Assembly: GCF_000266885.1 (NCBI RefSeq)
Contig: NC_018020.1
Coordinates: 3,162,001 to 3,226,000 of the forward strand
Reading direction: 5' to 3'
Source of the DNA: Turneriella parva DSM 21527
GTDB lineage: Bacteria > Spirochaetota > Leptospiria > Turneriellales > Turneriellaceae
Length of the DNA stretch: 64,000 nt
The notes beneath the pieces are model-generated. The model did not search any database, was not told the DNA's origin, and saw only the letters and a list, made by a program, of their open reading frames with translations. The translations under genes were made by a program, and so were the position numbers. Below, piece after piece: positions 41,765-50,415 of this stretch (position 1 is its first letter; every line of letters begins with the position of its first letter).

Positions 41765-41823
41765 AAATAAAATAGTGCTCTGCCTCGTGACTCCACTCTC
41801 AAAACTTTCAGCAGGTATTCAAC

Positions 41824-42135
41824 ATGTCAGATATAGCTAAGTATCTTATCGATTTTCTGGTCTACATTGGGCTTGGCGCAGCGATCAGCTGGTTCTTTTT
41901 CTACCTGAGGCGTCTCGACCTCTTCGGCGGGTTTCTCGGTGCCGCGGTTGTCGCGCTGATCGGTTCAATTCTGGGAGCCTTTCTTCTGCAAAAGCCGCTC
42001 AAATTCATCATCGACGGTATGCAAAACGGCCTCGGTATCAGCAACGTGAACATCATTGCGGCGCTGATTGGTGGTGTCACGAGCGTGCTGCTGCTGAGCA
42101 AGATCAATAACGGCCGCAAACGCAAAGATTACTGA
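41824..42135 (+). CDS. Small GlsB/YeaQ/YmgE-like membrane protein
   Basis: A 103-residue protein with three hydrophobic segments: YLIDFLVYIGLGAAISWFFFYL, LFGGFLGAAVVALIGSILGAFLL and NIIAALIGGVTSVLLL, glycine-rich, then a basic end NNGRKRKDY. This fits the transglycosylase-associated (GlsB/YeaQ) membrane protein family, of unknown function and often stress-linked. It is followed after three bases by a lipoprotein gene. Confidence 0.7.
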   Translation: MSDIAKYLIDFLVYIGLGAAISWFFFYLRRLDLFGGFLGAAVVALIGSILGAFLLQKPLKFIIDGMQNGLGISNVNIIAALIGGVTSVLLLSKINNGRKRKDY

Positions 42136-42138
42136 GAA

Positions 42139-42633
42139 GTGCGGCACGCATCAGTATTCAGAGCAGTCTGCCTTTCGATTTTCATCTTCATCGGCTGTGA
42201 CAGCCGAAATCACAGCGGGCTGAATGACCTCAGCGACGCTTTTCGACGCCCTGAGTACCAGGGCGGTAGCGACGGTTGGGGTGCTGCGCGCCGCCGAAGG
42301 TTGCTGGTACGCTATCTTGAGGCGAAGGGCGCAAGGTTCACCACGATGATAGAGGGCAGAAATGATCTGAATCCTCATGATAAATACCGCAGGGTGCACC
42401 TGGTCACCGGGGCTGGCGGGCAAGAGGGTGCTGCGGTGAAACACCTCACTTACGTACTCGATACGCCCGGGAAAACGCAAAATAGCGACGCGCAAAGAGA
42501 GTGTGACCGATTGTTATTTCAACAGCTGAACGTCTGGGCAAAGACCGGCACCGAGCCTCTGCACCTGGCAATGGAAGCCAGTTGCAGGCAGGTGCCTTAT
42601 GGTTTGACGCGGCAGGTTCGCGAGCAAATGTAA
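42139..42633 (+). CDS. Putative lipoprotein
   Basis: A 164-residue protein from a GTG start three bases after the preceding gene. MRHASVFRAVCLSIFIFIGC is a lipoprotein signal (lipobox IFIG-C). The mature part is polar with ARRRRLLVRYLEAKGARFTTMIEGRNDLNPHDKYRRVHLV and two further cysteines. No family recognised. It lies four bases before ispH and may share its transcript. Confidence 0.68.
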   Translation: MRHASVFRAVCLSIFIFIGCDSRNHSGLNDLSDAFRRPEYQGGSDGWGAARRRRLLVRYLEAKGARFTTMIEGRNDLNPHDKYRRVHLVTGAGGQEGAAVKHLTYVLDTPGKTQNSDAQRECDRLLFQQLNVWAKTGTEPLHLAMEASCRQVPYGLTRQVREQM

Positions 42634-42636
42634 ACG

Positions 42637-43572
42637 ATGAAAGAGATTATCGTCGCAGCGCCCAGGGGATTCTGCGCCGGCGTCGATCGCGCGATTTCGA
42701 TCGTCGAAAAGGCACTCGAAGTTTATGGGGCGCCTCTCTATGTTCACCATGAAATCGTACACAACAAGCACGTGGTCGCGGGGCTGCGCGAAAAGGGTGT
42801 CGTCTTCGTCGATACGATCGATGAAATACCAGCCGCGCAGACCGTTATCTTCAGCGCGCATGGTGTTTCGCCTGCCGTCGTCGCCCTCGCGAAAGAAAAG
42901 AATCTCAAAATTCTCGATGCCACCTGCCCGCTGGTGACGAAGGTGCACATTGAGGCCCGGCGCTATGCGCGCGAAGGCTATAAGATTGTGCTCATCGGGC
43001 ACAAAGACCATATCGAAGCGCGTGGTACCTATGGCGAGGCGCCAGACCAGATGACGATTGTCGAGACGCTTGCCGACATTGATTTATTGGCATTTTCACC
43101 CACAGAGAAGTTGGCCTACCTGACACAGACGACACTTTCTGTGCGCGACACGCGTGGGCTGATCGAGCGCCTGCGCGAACGTTTTCCGCAGATCGAAGGC
43201 CCGAGCTCGAGCGACATCTGCTATGCGACGACGAACCGGCAAGAGGCCGTTTCGGCGATTGCGCCGAAGGTAAAAGTAATGTTCGTGATCGGTTCGCGCA
43301 ATTCGAGCAATTCGAATCGCCTCAAAGAACTCGCCGAATCAGAGGGCACCCGGGCATTTCTTATCGATAACGCGAATGATATTTCAACGGAGCAATTGGC
43401 GGGGGCAGATTCAGTGGGCCTCACTGCCGGCGCGTCGGCGCCCGAAGTTCTGGTGCAGCAGGTGACGGCAAGGCTCAAAGATGAATTCGGCTTCATGACT
43501 GTCAGTGAGCTGCGCCTGAAAGAAGAAGACGTGATTTTCAAGCTCCCCAAAGAATTGCTCACCGCTTCGTAA
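42637..43572 (+). CDS. ispH: 4-hydroxy-3-methylbut-2-enyl diphosphate reductase
   Basis: A 311-residue iron-sulfur enzyme, the last step of the MEP isoprenoid pathway making IPP and DMAPP. The three cluster cysteines are visible in PRGFCAGVDRA, LDATCPLVTKVH and SSDICYATTNRQEAV. His residues in YVHHEIVHNKHVV and FSAHGVSP and the GSRNSSNSNRL motif bind substrate. Length is normal. Its stop overlaps the next start (TAATG). Confidence 0.97.
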   Translation: MKEIIVAAPRGFCAGVDRAISIVEKALEVYGAPLYVHHEIVHNKHVVAGLREKGVVFVDTIDEIPAAQTVIFSAHGVSPAVVALAKEKNLKILDATCPLVTKVHIEARRYAREGYKIVLIGHKDHIEARGTYGEAPDQMTIVETLADIDLLAFSPTEKLAYLTQTTLSVRDTRGLIERLRERFPQIEGPSSSDICYATTNRQEAVSAIAPKVKVMFVIGSRNSSNSNRLKELAESEGTRAFLIDNANDISTEQLAGADSVGLTAGASAPEVLVQQVTARLKDEFGFMTVSELRLKEEDVIFKLPKELLTAS

Positions 43573-45422
43573 TGCGCTTTCTGCTCTGCATATTTCTTGC
43601 GACTCTGCCTCTGGCGGCGCAGACTTATGACGAGGTGTTGGCGCTCACCAAACAGGGTATCATAGCCTACAACCAGAAGCGTCTTTCTGAATCGCGCCAG
43701 ATGCTCGCGAATGCACTCGATTTTGATTCGACCTGGAGACCCACTGTGCTGCACCACGGCAAAGCGTATGCCGACCTGCTCATTGCAGAATTGCACATAC
43801 GCAACACAGTCAAACTGATAGCGTTTGAAAAATTCGAAAACGCGGAGCGCGAACTCGATGAAGCCGAAGCGACGTTTCCCGGGCATTTACGCATTCCCGA
43901 ACTGCGCGAACTGCTCTTAAAGAAGCGTGCTGATAATACGAAGCAGATTTTGCTGAAGATGCCCGAAGCCAAGCGCAAGGCTTACGAAGAGCAGATGCAA
44001 AAGGCACAGGCGGCGATGGATGCCTCGAAGTATGCCGAGGCTATGCACTTTTACAGCGGTGCACTCAAAATCGCACCCGATTCGCTCGATGCCAAAATGG
44101 GGTACGCCGAAGCGGAACGGTTGCTCAACCAAGAAGACGGCGATCAAAAGGTCGCAGGCCTCTTTCGCCAGGCCGAGAAACATGAAAAGGACCGCCGCTT
44201 CGCGCAGGCTGTTTCGGTATACGACAAGATTCTGCGCATCGAACCCCGAAACAGTCAGGCTATAGAGCGCAGGGCGGCGCTCATCGATTTTATGCAACAG
44301 CAGCTCGGCAAAGGCGAGCGCAAAAACCTCGCGAAAGAATACCTGCTGAGCGGCAATGAGGCGTTTCGTAAAACAGACTACAACCTGGCGATCGAGCACT
44401 ACCGTGTCGGTCAGGCGCTCGACCCGAAGCTTGCCAACTGGGATGAACTGATCAAAAAGGCGATGGCCGCCAAAAAAGCCCAGGAAGAAAATCTCTACAC
44501 CGACCGGCTCAAAGAACTCGAGCGCCGCTACCAGTCAGCGATGCTGCAGCTGTTGCTCGAGAATTATCCGGCGGCGATTGAAGACCTAGAGGTTGTGATT
44601 TCGATTGCGACGCAGTTTAAACAAGACGAAACGAAAAAACACGCCGAACAGCTGCTGCAGCGCGCGAAAGAGGCGATGCTGCGGCAAGACGACGAGTTCA
44701 TCACGCGCGACTCGCCTTACTTTAATTTCGTACAGTCTTTAACTTCATTGGGCATGACGAGCTACAAAAACCGGGACTGTATTGCCACGCAGCAGCATTT
44801 TGGGGCGATTGTAGAGATATTTCCCAAAAACAGAATATCGAACCAGTACATTCTTTCATGCACGATTATTCTGAACCCCGAACGCAAAGACGGCATCATT
44901 CAAGATCTGATCGATACGATCTACCGCACGAAAGATACCAATGCATACGAAGCCCGGCGCTTTTTCGAGATTCTGAAATTCATAGACCCGAAAAATCCCG
45001 TGATACCGCAGCTCGAACGCGAGCTCGCCGAAAAGACGCAGCTGCTGAAAAAATCGGTGCAGCCCGCAGAATTTCTCGAAGCCCTGTATAAAAAGGCTTT
45101 GCTATTATCGCAGAGCGACCCCGAGGCGGCGTTGCAGGTGCTGCGGCAGCTTCTGGCCGAAGACCCCGATAACGCGAAAGCGCGCGCGCTTTTTGCCCGT
45201 ATCGAAGGGCGTATCAACCGCGCCAAGTGGGCCGAATCGGATATTCCGATTGCGCCCCGCGCGATGAAGGCCTACGCAGACGGCATCGTCTATTACAACA
45301 CCGGGCAGCTGGCAGAAGCCCGTGCCTCGTTTGCACTGGCGCTCGAGCTGGCCCCGAATTTCGACCGGGCTGTCGTTGCGCTCAAAAAGTGCGACTCGTA
45401 TGCGAAGGGGGCTAAGTTCTGA
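43572..45422 (+). CDS. Large exported TPR-repeat protein
   Basis: A 616-residue protein. The signal peptide MRFLLCIFLATLPLAAQ is followed by many TPR units, such as ALTKQGIIAYNQKRLSESRQMLANALDFDSTW, AMDASKYAEAMHFYSGALKIAPDSLDAKMGYAEAERL, VYDKILRIEPRNSQAIERRA, LSGNEAFRKTDYNLAIEHYRVGQALDPK, and near the end AYADGIVYYNTGQLAEARASFALALELAPNFDRAVVAL. It is expected to be a periplasmic scaffold. Coupled to ispH by TAATG, and the next gene begins over its stop. It precedes a CHAT-like protein gene. Confidence 0.85.
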   Translation: MRFLLCIFLATLPLAAQTYDEVLALTKQGIIAYNQKRLSESRQMLANALDFDSTWRPTVLHHGKAYADLLIAELHIRNTVKLIAFEKFENAERELDEAEATFPGHLRIPELRELLLKKRADNTKQILLKMPEAKRKAYEEQMQKAQAAMDASKYAEAMHFYSGALKIAPDSLDAKMGYAEAERLLNQEDGDQKVAGLFRQAEKHEKDRRFAQAVSVYDKILRIEPRNSQAIERRAALIDFMQQQLGKGERKNLAKEYLLSGNEAFRKTDYNLAIEHYRVGQALDPKLANWDELIKKAMAAKKAQEENLYTDRLKELERRYQSAMLQLLLENYPAAIEDLEVVISIATQFKQDETKKHAEQLLQRAKEAMLRQDDEFITRDSPYFNFVQSLTSLGMTSYKNRDCIATQQHFGAIVEIFPKNRISNQYILSCTIILNPERKDGIIQDLIDTIYRTKDTNAYEARRFFEILKFIDPKNPVIPQLERELAEKTQLLKKSVQPAEFLEALYKKALLLSQSDPEAALQVLRQLLAEDPDNAKARALFARIEGRINRAKWAESDIPIAPRAMKAYADGIVYYNTGQLAEARASFALALELAPNFDRAVVALKKCDSYAKGAKF

Positions 45423-45433
45423 AATATCTGCTC

Positions 45434-46444
45434 TTGACTGAAAGCTCGGCTGCCGCCCGCAAGAAAAGCAGAGCCTCGGGCATTGCCGCGATCGTCAGCG
45501 ATGACTTTACACACCTTTTACGCATCGAAGACCTGCGCCGCCGCAAAAACCTGACGCCTTGGATTCGCCGCAAGAACTCGGTGCCGGTTGATGTGCGCAT
45601 CAGGTTTCGCGCTAACGGCGAACACCCGCTGGCCGCAGCGGAGTTTCGGCCATTTATCGAAGCGGCACGCCGCCCCGGTAGCCCGCAGAGTGAAGTGCGC
45701 ATTCACGGCGTCGCGGAAAAATTTGTGCTGCATGTTGGCGGTGAAGGCCTGTTGTCAGCTCTGGCTTTCGACCGTAGCATCATCCGCCTTAGAAGCGAGC
45801 TGAAGCGAATACAACAGGTGCTAGGCAGCTTTCGTGTGACGCTCGTTTCTGATTCGATGGCAGAACTAAGCGAGCTCTACCGGCTGAAACTCGCCACGGG
45901 CATCACGCTACAGGGCGAAAGGCCGCTGACCCGAAGAACCCGGTTTCGCCGTGAAATCAGAGACGTGCTGGTGCTCACGAATATTTCGGGCAGCGCTTTG
46001 CCGATGCTCGAGCACGCGCTGCCATTCTGGTCGAAGGGTGTTCAGGGTTTTCGCTTTCGCCATGTCTACGGCCAGTTGAGCCAGCGGCGCGTTGAATCGG
46101 CACTTGAGATGCGGGAGTGGCAGCTCGTCGTCTACCGCGGGCACGGGTCGGTTGCGGGTGGGAAACTTTGCCTTAACCTCAGCGATGGTGCATACGCCAT
46201 GCCGCAGTTGAATACAGCGCTCTATGTGCACAGCGCGTGCCTTGCACAGGGGGAGAACCTGTCGCTGCATGATTTGCCGGCGCAGAACACACTCACTCCG
46301 CTGGAATATCTCAGCGATTTTGACGATGCCAGCCTCATGGTGGTCTTGCTGGAGCGCTACCAGGCAACAGGTTCGCTGCCGGCTGCGATTCGCGCGGTGC
46401 AGCAGATTTATCCGCAGTTCGTTTGCCTCTCTACTGGCCCATGA
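45434..46444 (+). CDS. CHAT-like (caspase-fold) protein
   Basis: A 336-residue protein without signal peptide. The C-terminal half fits a CHAT/caspase-like peptidase: DVLVLTNISGSALPMLEHALPFW (first strand and helix), then LVVYRGHGS with candidate catalytic His237, GKLCLNLSDGAYAMPQL (strand of the type L.L.dg.....), and ALYVHSACLAQGE with candidate Cys269. These give the His...Cys dyad and its hGHG and SAC contexts. The N-terminal half is basic with no recognised domain. The listed start is TTG; the in-frame CTG at 45419 overlapping the TPR stop gives a natural-looking N-terminus (KYLLLTES). Proteolytic activity is inferred. Confidence 0.65.
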   Translation: MTESSAAARKKSRASGIAAIVSDDFTHLLRIEDLRRRKNLTPWIRRKNSVPVDVRIRFRANGEHPLAAAEFRPFIEAARRPGSPQSEVRIHGVAEKFVLHVGGEGLLSALAFDRSIIRLRSELKRIQQVLGSFRVTLVSDSMAELSELYRLKLATGITLQGERPLTRRTRFRREIRDVLVLTNISGSALPMLEHALPFWSKGVQGFRFRHVYGQLSQRRVESALEMREWQLVVYRGHGSVAGGKLCLNLSDGAYAMPQLNTALYVHSACLAQGENLSLHDLPAQNTLTPLEYLSDFDDASLMVVLLERYQATGSLPAAIRAVQQIYPQFVCLSTGP

Positions 46445-47267
46445 GCAGGCCTGAGCGCGCCGCCTCGTGCGCAATCAGCATTTTCTTGCGCGTCGCGCCC
46501 CACCGATATTGGTTGAAGGCACCTGTCTTGCGAATGACCCGGTGGCAGGGTATAAGGCACGCAATCGGATTTTTCGCAACTGCAGAAGCCGCCGCGCGCA
46601 CACCCCGCGGCGAACCGGCAGCGGTAGCGAGCTGGTCATAGGTGACGAGAGTCGACTCGGGTACGAGCAGCAACGCCTGCCACACCTTCAGCTGAAAATT
46701 TGTGCCGCAAAGATACAAATCGGGTTTCTGGCCACCGTGATCGAGGTATGCCGCGATGTCGGCGTTTGGCGTTTCAACCTCCCGTAGCCGCGCCGCCGGA
46801 AACCTGCGCCGCAGATTCGACACCAGCGCCGCGATTGGGCCATTTTGCAGAAACTGCAGCTCGCAGATGCCGCGGTCGGTTTCGGCGATGAAGACTTTGC
46901 CAAACCGCGTATCTTGAATGCCATGGCGGATTTCAAGGCCTGCACCGGCTGAACGCCATTCGCCGGGCGTCACCGCTTCTGTGGTCACCAAAAGATCGTG
47001 CAGTCTGCCGGTGCCGCTGAGCCCGAGGTGAAAGGCTGCCTCGACAAGATCGCGGCTCGATTCGAGCACGGTCAAGGCATATTCCCGGCGCAAGAATTGC
47101 AGATAACGCTTCGGCGGCACGCCAACATAGTGTGAAAACAGGCGATCGAAGTAGAAATCCGACAAACCTGAGGCTGCGCGCAGCTCGACGGTTTCGGGAA
47201 CCTTCGGGTAGACCGAGTCAGCGTATTCAATGATGCGCGCCATGGTTTCATAGTGGTTGTCTTGCAT
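46431..47267 (-). CDS. Ada-like regulator fused to O6-methylguanine-DNA methyltransferase
   Basis: A 278-residue protein. Residues 10-105 are an AraC-type helix-turn-helix region (GLSDFYFDRLFSHYVGVPPKRYLQFLRREYA...). Residues 110-275 are the methyltransferase: DTRFGKVFIAETDRGICELQF, GTNFQLKVWQALLLVP, then SPRGVRAAASAVAKNPIACLIPCHRVIRKTG with the acceptor Cys in PCHR. This is Ada without its N-terminal zinc domain. It removes methyl from O6-methylguanine and may regulate its own repair response. Its 3' end overlaps the convergent CHAT-like gene by 14 bases. Confidence 0.93.
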   Translation of the reverse strand: MQDNHYETMARIIEYADSVYPKVPETVELRAASGLSDFYFDRLFSHYVGVPPKRYLQFLRREYALTVLESSRDLVEAAFHLGLSGTGRLHDLLVTTEAVTPGEWRSAGAGLEIRHGIQDTRFGKVFIAETDRGICELQFLQNGPIAALVSNLRRRFPAARLREVETPNADIAAYLDHGGQKPDLYLCGTNFQLKVWQALLLVPESTLVTYDQLATAAGSPRGVRAAASAVAKNPIACLIPCHRVIRKTGAFNQYRWGATRKKMLIAHEAARSGLLMGQ

Positions 47268-47404
47268 GGAAAACGCAATATCATAAAGGTGGGCGCGGTC
47301 GGCGACCCGAATCTTGCGAATCCGATTTTAATAAGCCGGAGCAATAGCCCGATCTGGTCTCATCATTGTACTCGACCGTATGAAATCCTCCTCTATTATG
47401 TCAC

Positions 47405-49903
47405 ATGGCGAAGGGCAAGGGTAAAGGCAAAGGCGAGCAAGACGAAAAATTGCCTACCACGGTTGCAAAAGAGATTATTCCGGTCGAGATCGAAGACCAG
47501 ATGAAAAAGTCGTACCTGGCGTACGCGATGAGCGTCATTGTCGGGCGCGCTCTGCCCGACGTGCGCGACGGTCTAAAACCCGTACACCGCCGCATTCTGC
47601 ACGCGATGAACGAGCGTGCATGGCGGCAAGACAGGGCCTACGTCAAGTCAGCCAAGATTGTGGGTGAGGTAATCGGTAACTACCACCCGCATGGCGATTC
47701 AGCAGTTTATGACACCATGGTGCGCATGGCGCAACCATTTTCACTGCGACAGGTTCTGATCGACGGTCAGGGTAACTTCGGCTCGGTCGACGGTGACCCC
47801 GCGGCGGCATACCGCTATACAGAGGCCCGCCTCACGGGCATGGCTGAAGAATTGCTGCGCGACATCGACAAAGAGACCGTCAACTTCAACGACAACTTCG
47901 ACGGCACGCGCCGTGAGCCGCAGGTATTGCCCGCAGCGTGGCCGAATCTTCTCGTCAACGGTTCGTCGGGCATCGCGGTCGGTATGGCGACGAAGATACC
48001 TCCGCATAATCTTAAAGAAGTCGTTTCAGCGCTCGAGCTGCTTATCGACAACCCCGACGTGAGCATCAAAGAGCTGATGAAAAAGGTACCGGCGCCTGAC
48101 TTTCCGACCGGGGGTATCATCATCGGCAAAGACGGCCTGAAATCGGCGTACACCACAGGGCGCGGCTCGATTAAAATTCGTGCCGTCGCAAATATCGAAG
48201 AAAACTCGCGCGGGCGCGAGGCCATCATTGTCACTGAAATACCCTATGAAGTGCGTAAAAACGACTTGCTCGCGCGCATCGCCGATCTGGTGAACAGCAA
48301 GAAGATCGAAGGCATTTCAGAGATTCGTGACGAATCTGACCGCACTGGCATGCGCATCGTGTTCGAACTGCGCAAAGAGGCGCAGGCGAATATTGTTCTG
48401 AACCAGCTGTACCAGCATACCGCGCTGCAGATCAACTACGGCATTATCTTTCTCGCGCTCGTCAATCAAGAGCCGAAGCTTTTGAATCTCAAACAGATGC
48501 TGCAGCACTACCTGACGCACCGCCGCGAGGTGATCGAACGCAGAACCAAGTATGACCTCAGAAAGGCCGAAGAGCGCGCTCATATTCTCGAGGGCCTCAA
48601 GATCGCGCTCGACTTTATCGACGAAGTCATCAAGATCATTCGCAAGAGTGAAACAGTCGATATCGCGCGCTCGTCGCTCATGAAGCGCTTTAAGCTCTCT
48701 GAAATACAGTCGAATGCAATTCTCGAGATGAGACTGCAAAAACTGACTTCACTCGAATCGAAAAAGATTCTCGAAGAGTTAAACGAGATCAAAAAGCTGA
48801 TCGGCGAGCTCAAGGCGATTCTCAAATCAGAGAGCAAAATGCTCGGTATTATCAAGAGCGAACTCGGCGTCGTGACGCAAAAACACGGCATCGATAGGGC
48901 ATCTGAAGTCTCGCTCGTCGACGCCGATTCACTTAAAATGGACACCGAAGATCTCATTCAGAATGAGAACGAAGTGATTACCATCTCTGAGGGTGGTTAC
49001 ATTCGCCGCATGCCGCTCGACACCTTCAAGCGCCAGCACCGCGGTGGCAAGGGCGTGATTTCGGGCGGTAAAAAAGAAGATGCACTAAAGCATGTTCATT
49101 TCTGCCAGAGCCTCGATTATCTGCTGTTCTTCTCAACGCGCGGCAAAGTCTTCTACATGAAGGCGTATGAAGTGCCCGAAGCGACCAAAGACGCGCGAGG
49201 CAAGCACATCAAGGGCTTTCTCAGCCTGGGTGCCGACGAGGTTGTCACGGTCATTCGTTCGGTCACCGACTTCAGCGAAAAGAAATACCTGCTCATGCTG
49301 ACCCGGCTCGGCATCATCAAGAAACTCGAACTTAGCCAGATCTCGAACGCCAAAAAGGGTGGAGTGATGGCGATGCAGTTTAAGGCGTCTGAAAAGGACT
49401 ATCTGGTCGATGTTGCGATTGTTGACGACAAAGACGATATCTTTATGGCCACTGCTGAAGGGGCGGGCCTGAGAACCAATCTCGGCAAGATGCGCCCACA
49501 GGGCCGCGCCGCCTCGGGTATCATCGGCATGACGCTCGAAGGCCAGGACTACATGAGCGGACTCGATGTTGTGAGAGGCAATAAGTCATTCTTGCTGGTC
49601 GTCAGCGAAAGTGGTTATGGCAAACGCGTGAAATATGACGAGTTTGGTTCAAAAGGGCGTGGCGGCAAAGGCATGGCGTTCTTCAAATCGACAGACAAAA
49701 CGGGTAAAGCTGTCGCGATTCGCACTGTAACCGAAGACGCAGAAGTCATAGTCACAACTCTCTCTGGCATGGTGCTGCGCAGCGAAGTGAAACAAATTGC
49801 GCTGCAGGGACGAACGGCTTCGGGTGTGCGTGTCGTCGATATCACAGCGGGCGATAAAGTTGCAGACATGACTGTCTATATACCCGAGACCACAACCAAA
49901 TGA
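47405..49903 (+). CDS. gyrA: DNA gyrase subunit A
   Basis: An 832-residue topoisomerase subunit that breaks and rejoins DNA. The N-terminal Lys-Gly-rich tail (MAKGKGKGKGEQDEK) leads to the core: YLAYAMSVIVGRALPDVRDGLKPVHRR, the quinolone-region HPHGDSAVYDTMVRMAQ, and AAYRYTEARL with the active-site Tyr. The C-terminal pinwheel carries a GyrA-box, KRQHRGGKGVI. Not ParC, because the box is present. A membrane protein gene overlaps its stop by four bases. Confidence 0.96.
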   Translation: MAKGKGKGKGEQDEKLPTTVAKEIIPVEIEDQMKKSYLAYAMSVIVGRALPDVRDGLKPVHRRILHAMNERAWRQDRAYVKSAKIVGEVIGNYHPHGDSAVYDTMVRMAQPFSLRQVLIDGQGNFGSVDGDPAAAYRYTEARLTGMAEELLRDIDKETVNFNDNFDGTRREPQVLPAAWPNLLVNGSSGIAVGMATKIPPHNLKEVVSALELLIDNPDVSIKELMKKVPAPDFPTGGIIIGKDGLKSAYTTGRGSIKIRAVANIEENSRGREAIIVTEIPYEVRKNDLLARIADLVNSKKIEGISEIRDESDRTGMRIVFELRKEAQANIVLNQLYQHTALQINYGIIFLALVNQEPKLLNLKQMLQHYLTHRREVIERRTKYDLRKAEERAHILEGLKIALDFIDEVIKIIRKSETVDIARSSLMKRFKLSEIQSNAILEMRLQKLTSLESKKILEELNEIKKLIGELKAILKSESKMLGIIKSELGVVTQKHGIDRASEVSLVDADSLKMDTEDLIQNENEVITISEGGYIRRMPLDTFKRQHRGGKGVISGGKKEDALKHVHFCQSLDYLLFFSTRGKVFYMKAYEVPEATKDARGKHIKGFLSLGADEVVTVIRSVTDFSEKKYLLMLTRLGIIKKLELSQISNAKKGGVMAMQFKASEKDYLVDVAIVDDKDDIFMATAEGAGLRTNLGKMRPQGRAASGIIGMTLEGQDYMSGLDVVRGNKSFLLVVSESGYGKRVKYDEFGSKGRGGKGMAFFKSTDKTGKAVAIRTVTEDAEVIVTTLSGMVLRSEVKQIALQGRTASGVRVVDITAGDKVADMTVYIPETTTK

Positions 49904-50406
49904 TACAATTCTGGCGGTTGGGTCTGAAGCGCGCACCCGTGATGTGGGTGCTGGCGGGTATTCTCTACCTCATTGCCTATATTGAAACTGCCGTCTTTAT
50001 TCGGTACGAGAAGTTTTTGAGCACCAGCAACACGCTGCTGCTTTACGCTTTCGGACTGCTACTGCTCGGCTTTGCCTTTGGCGTGCTCATGGTGCAGGCC
50101 ATCTTGTGCCGCTCGCTGCGCTATGAAATTGGCAACTTTGAAATGCTGGGCTTTACCCGCCTCAAGATACTCAGCTACTATTCGATGCAGAATATATTTG
50201 TGGCGCTGCTGGCTCTCTTGCCCGCAGTTTCAACTGATCTCATTTTGAGCAACTTCTTCTCTCAAAAGAGTATGCCGATCGCAAGTTTCGAGAGGGTGAT
50301 TGCGGGCCAGTTTGCGCTGGGTATTTTGCTCGTGGCAAGTTTTGGTATTTTCGCCGTTATCTACTCGCGGCAGTCACCCGCGCTTCTGCTCAAAGAAAAA
50401 ATCTGA
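49900..50406 (+). CDS. Multi-span membrane protein (FtsX-like permease fragment-like)
   Basis: A 168-residue protein with four hydrophobic spans (VMWVLAGILYLIAYIETAVFI, LLLYAFGLLLLGFAFGVLMVQAI, NIFVALLALLPAVSTDLIL, QFALGILLVASFGIFAVIYS). The motif LRYEIGNFEMLGFTRLKIL and the end YSRQSPALLLKEKI resemble the permease domain of FtsX/MacB-type ABC proteins (r..eig.lralGfsr..i...; R.....Pa..Lr). A half-sized relative of that family is plausible; no ATPase gene is next to it. Overlaps gyrA by four bases (ATGA). Confidence 0.6.
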   Translation: MIQFWRLGLKRAPVMWVLAGILYLIAYIETAVFIRYEKFLSTSNTLLLYAFGLLLLGFAFGVLMVQAILCRSLRYEIGNFEMLGFTRLKILSYYSMQNIFVALLALLPAVSTDLILSNFFSQKSMPIASFERVIAGQFALGILLVASFGIFAVIYSRQSPALLLKEKI

Positions 50407-50415
50407 TTTTGGGCA

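Noticed and set aside
43572-46444. Type III-E CRISPR-like (TPR-CHAT) locus
   Set aside because: No Cas genes, no repeats, and the TPR protein has a signal peptide, so only a loose analogy remains.
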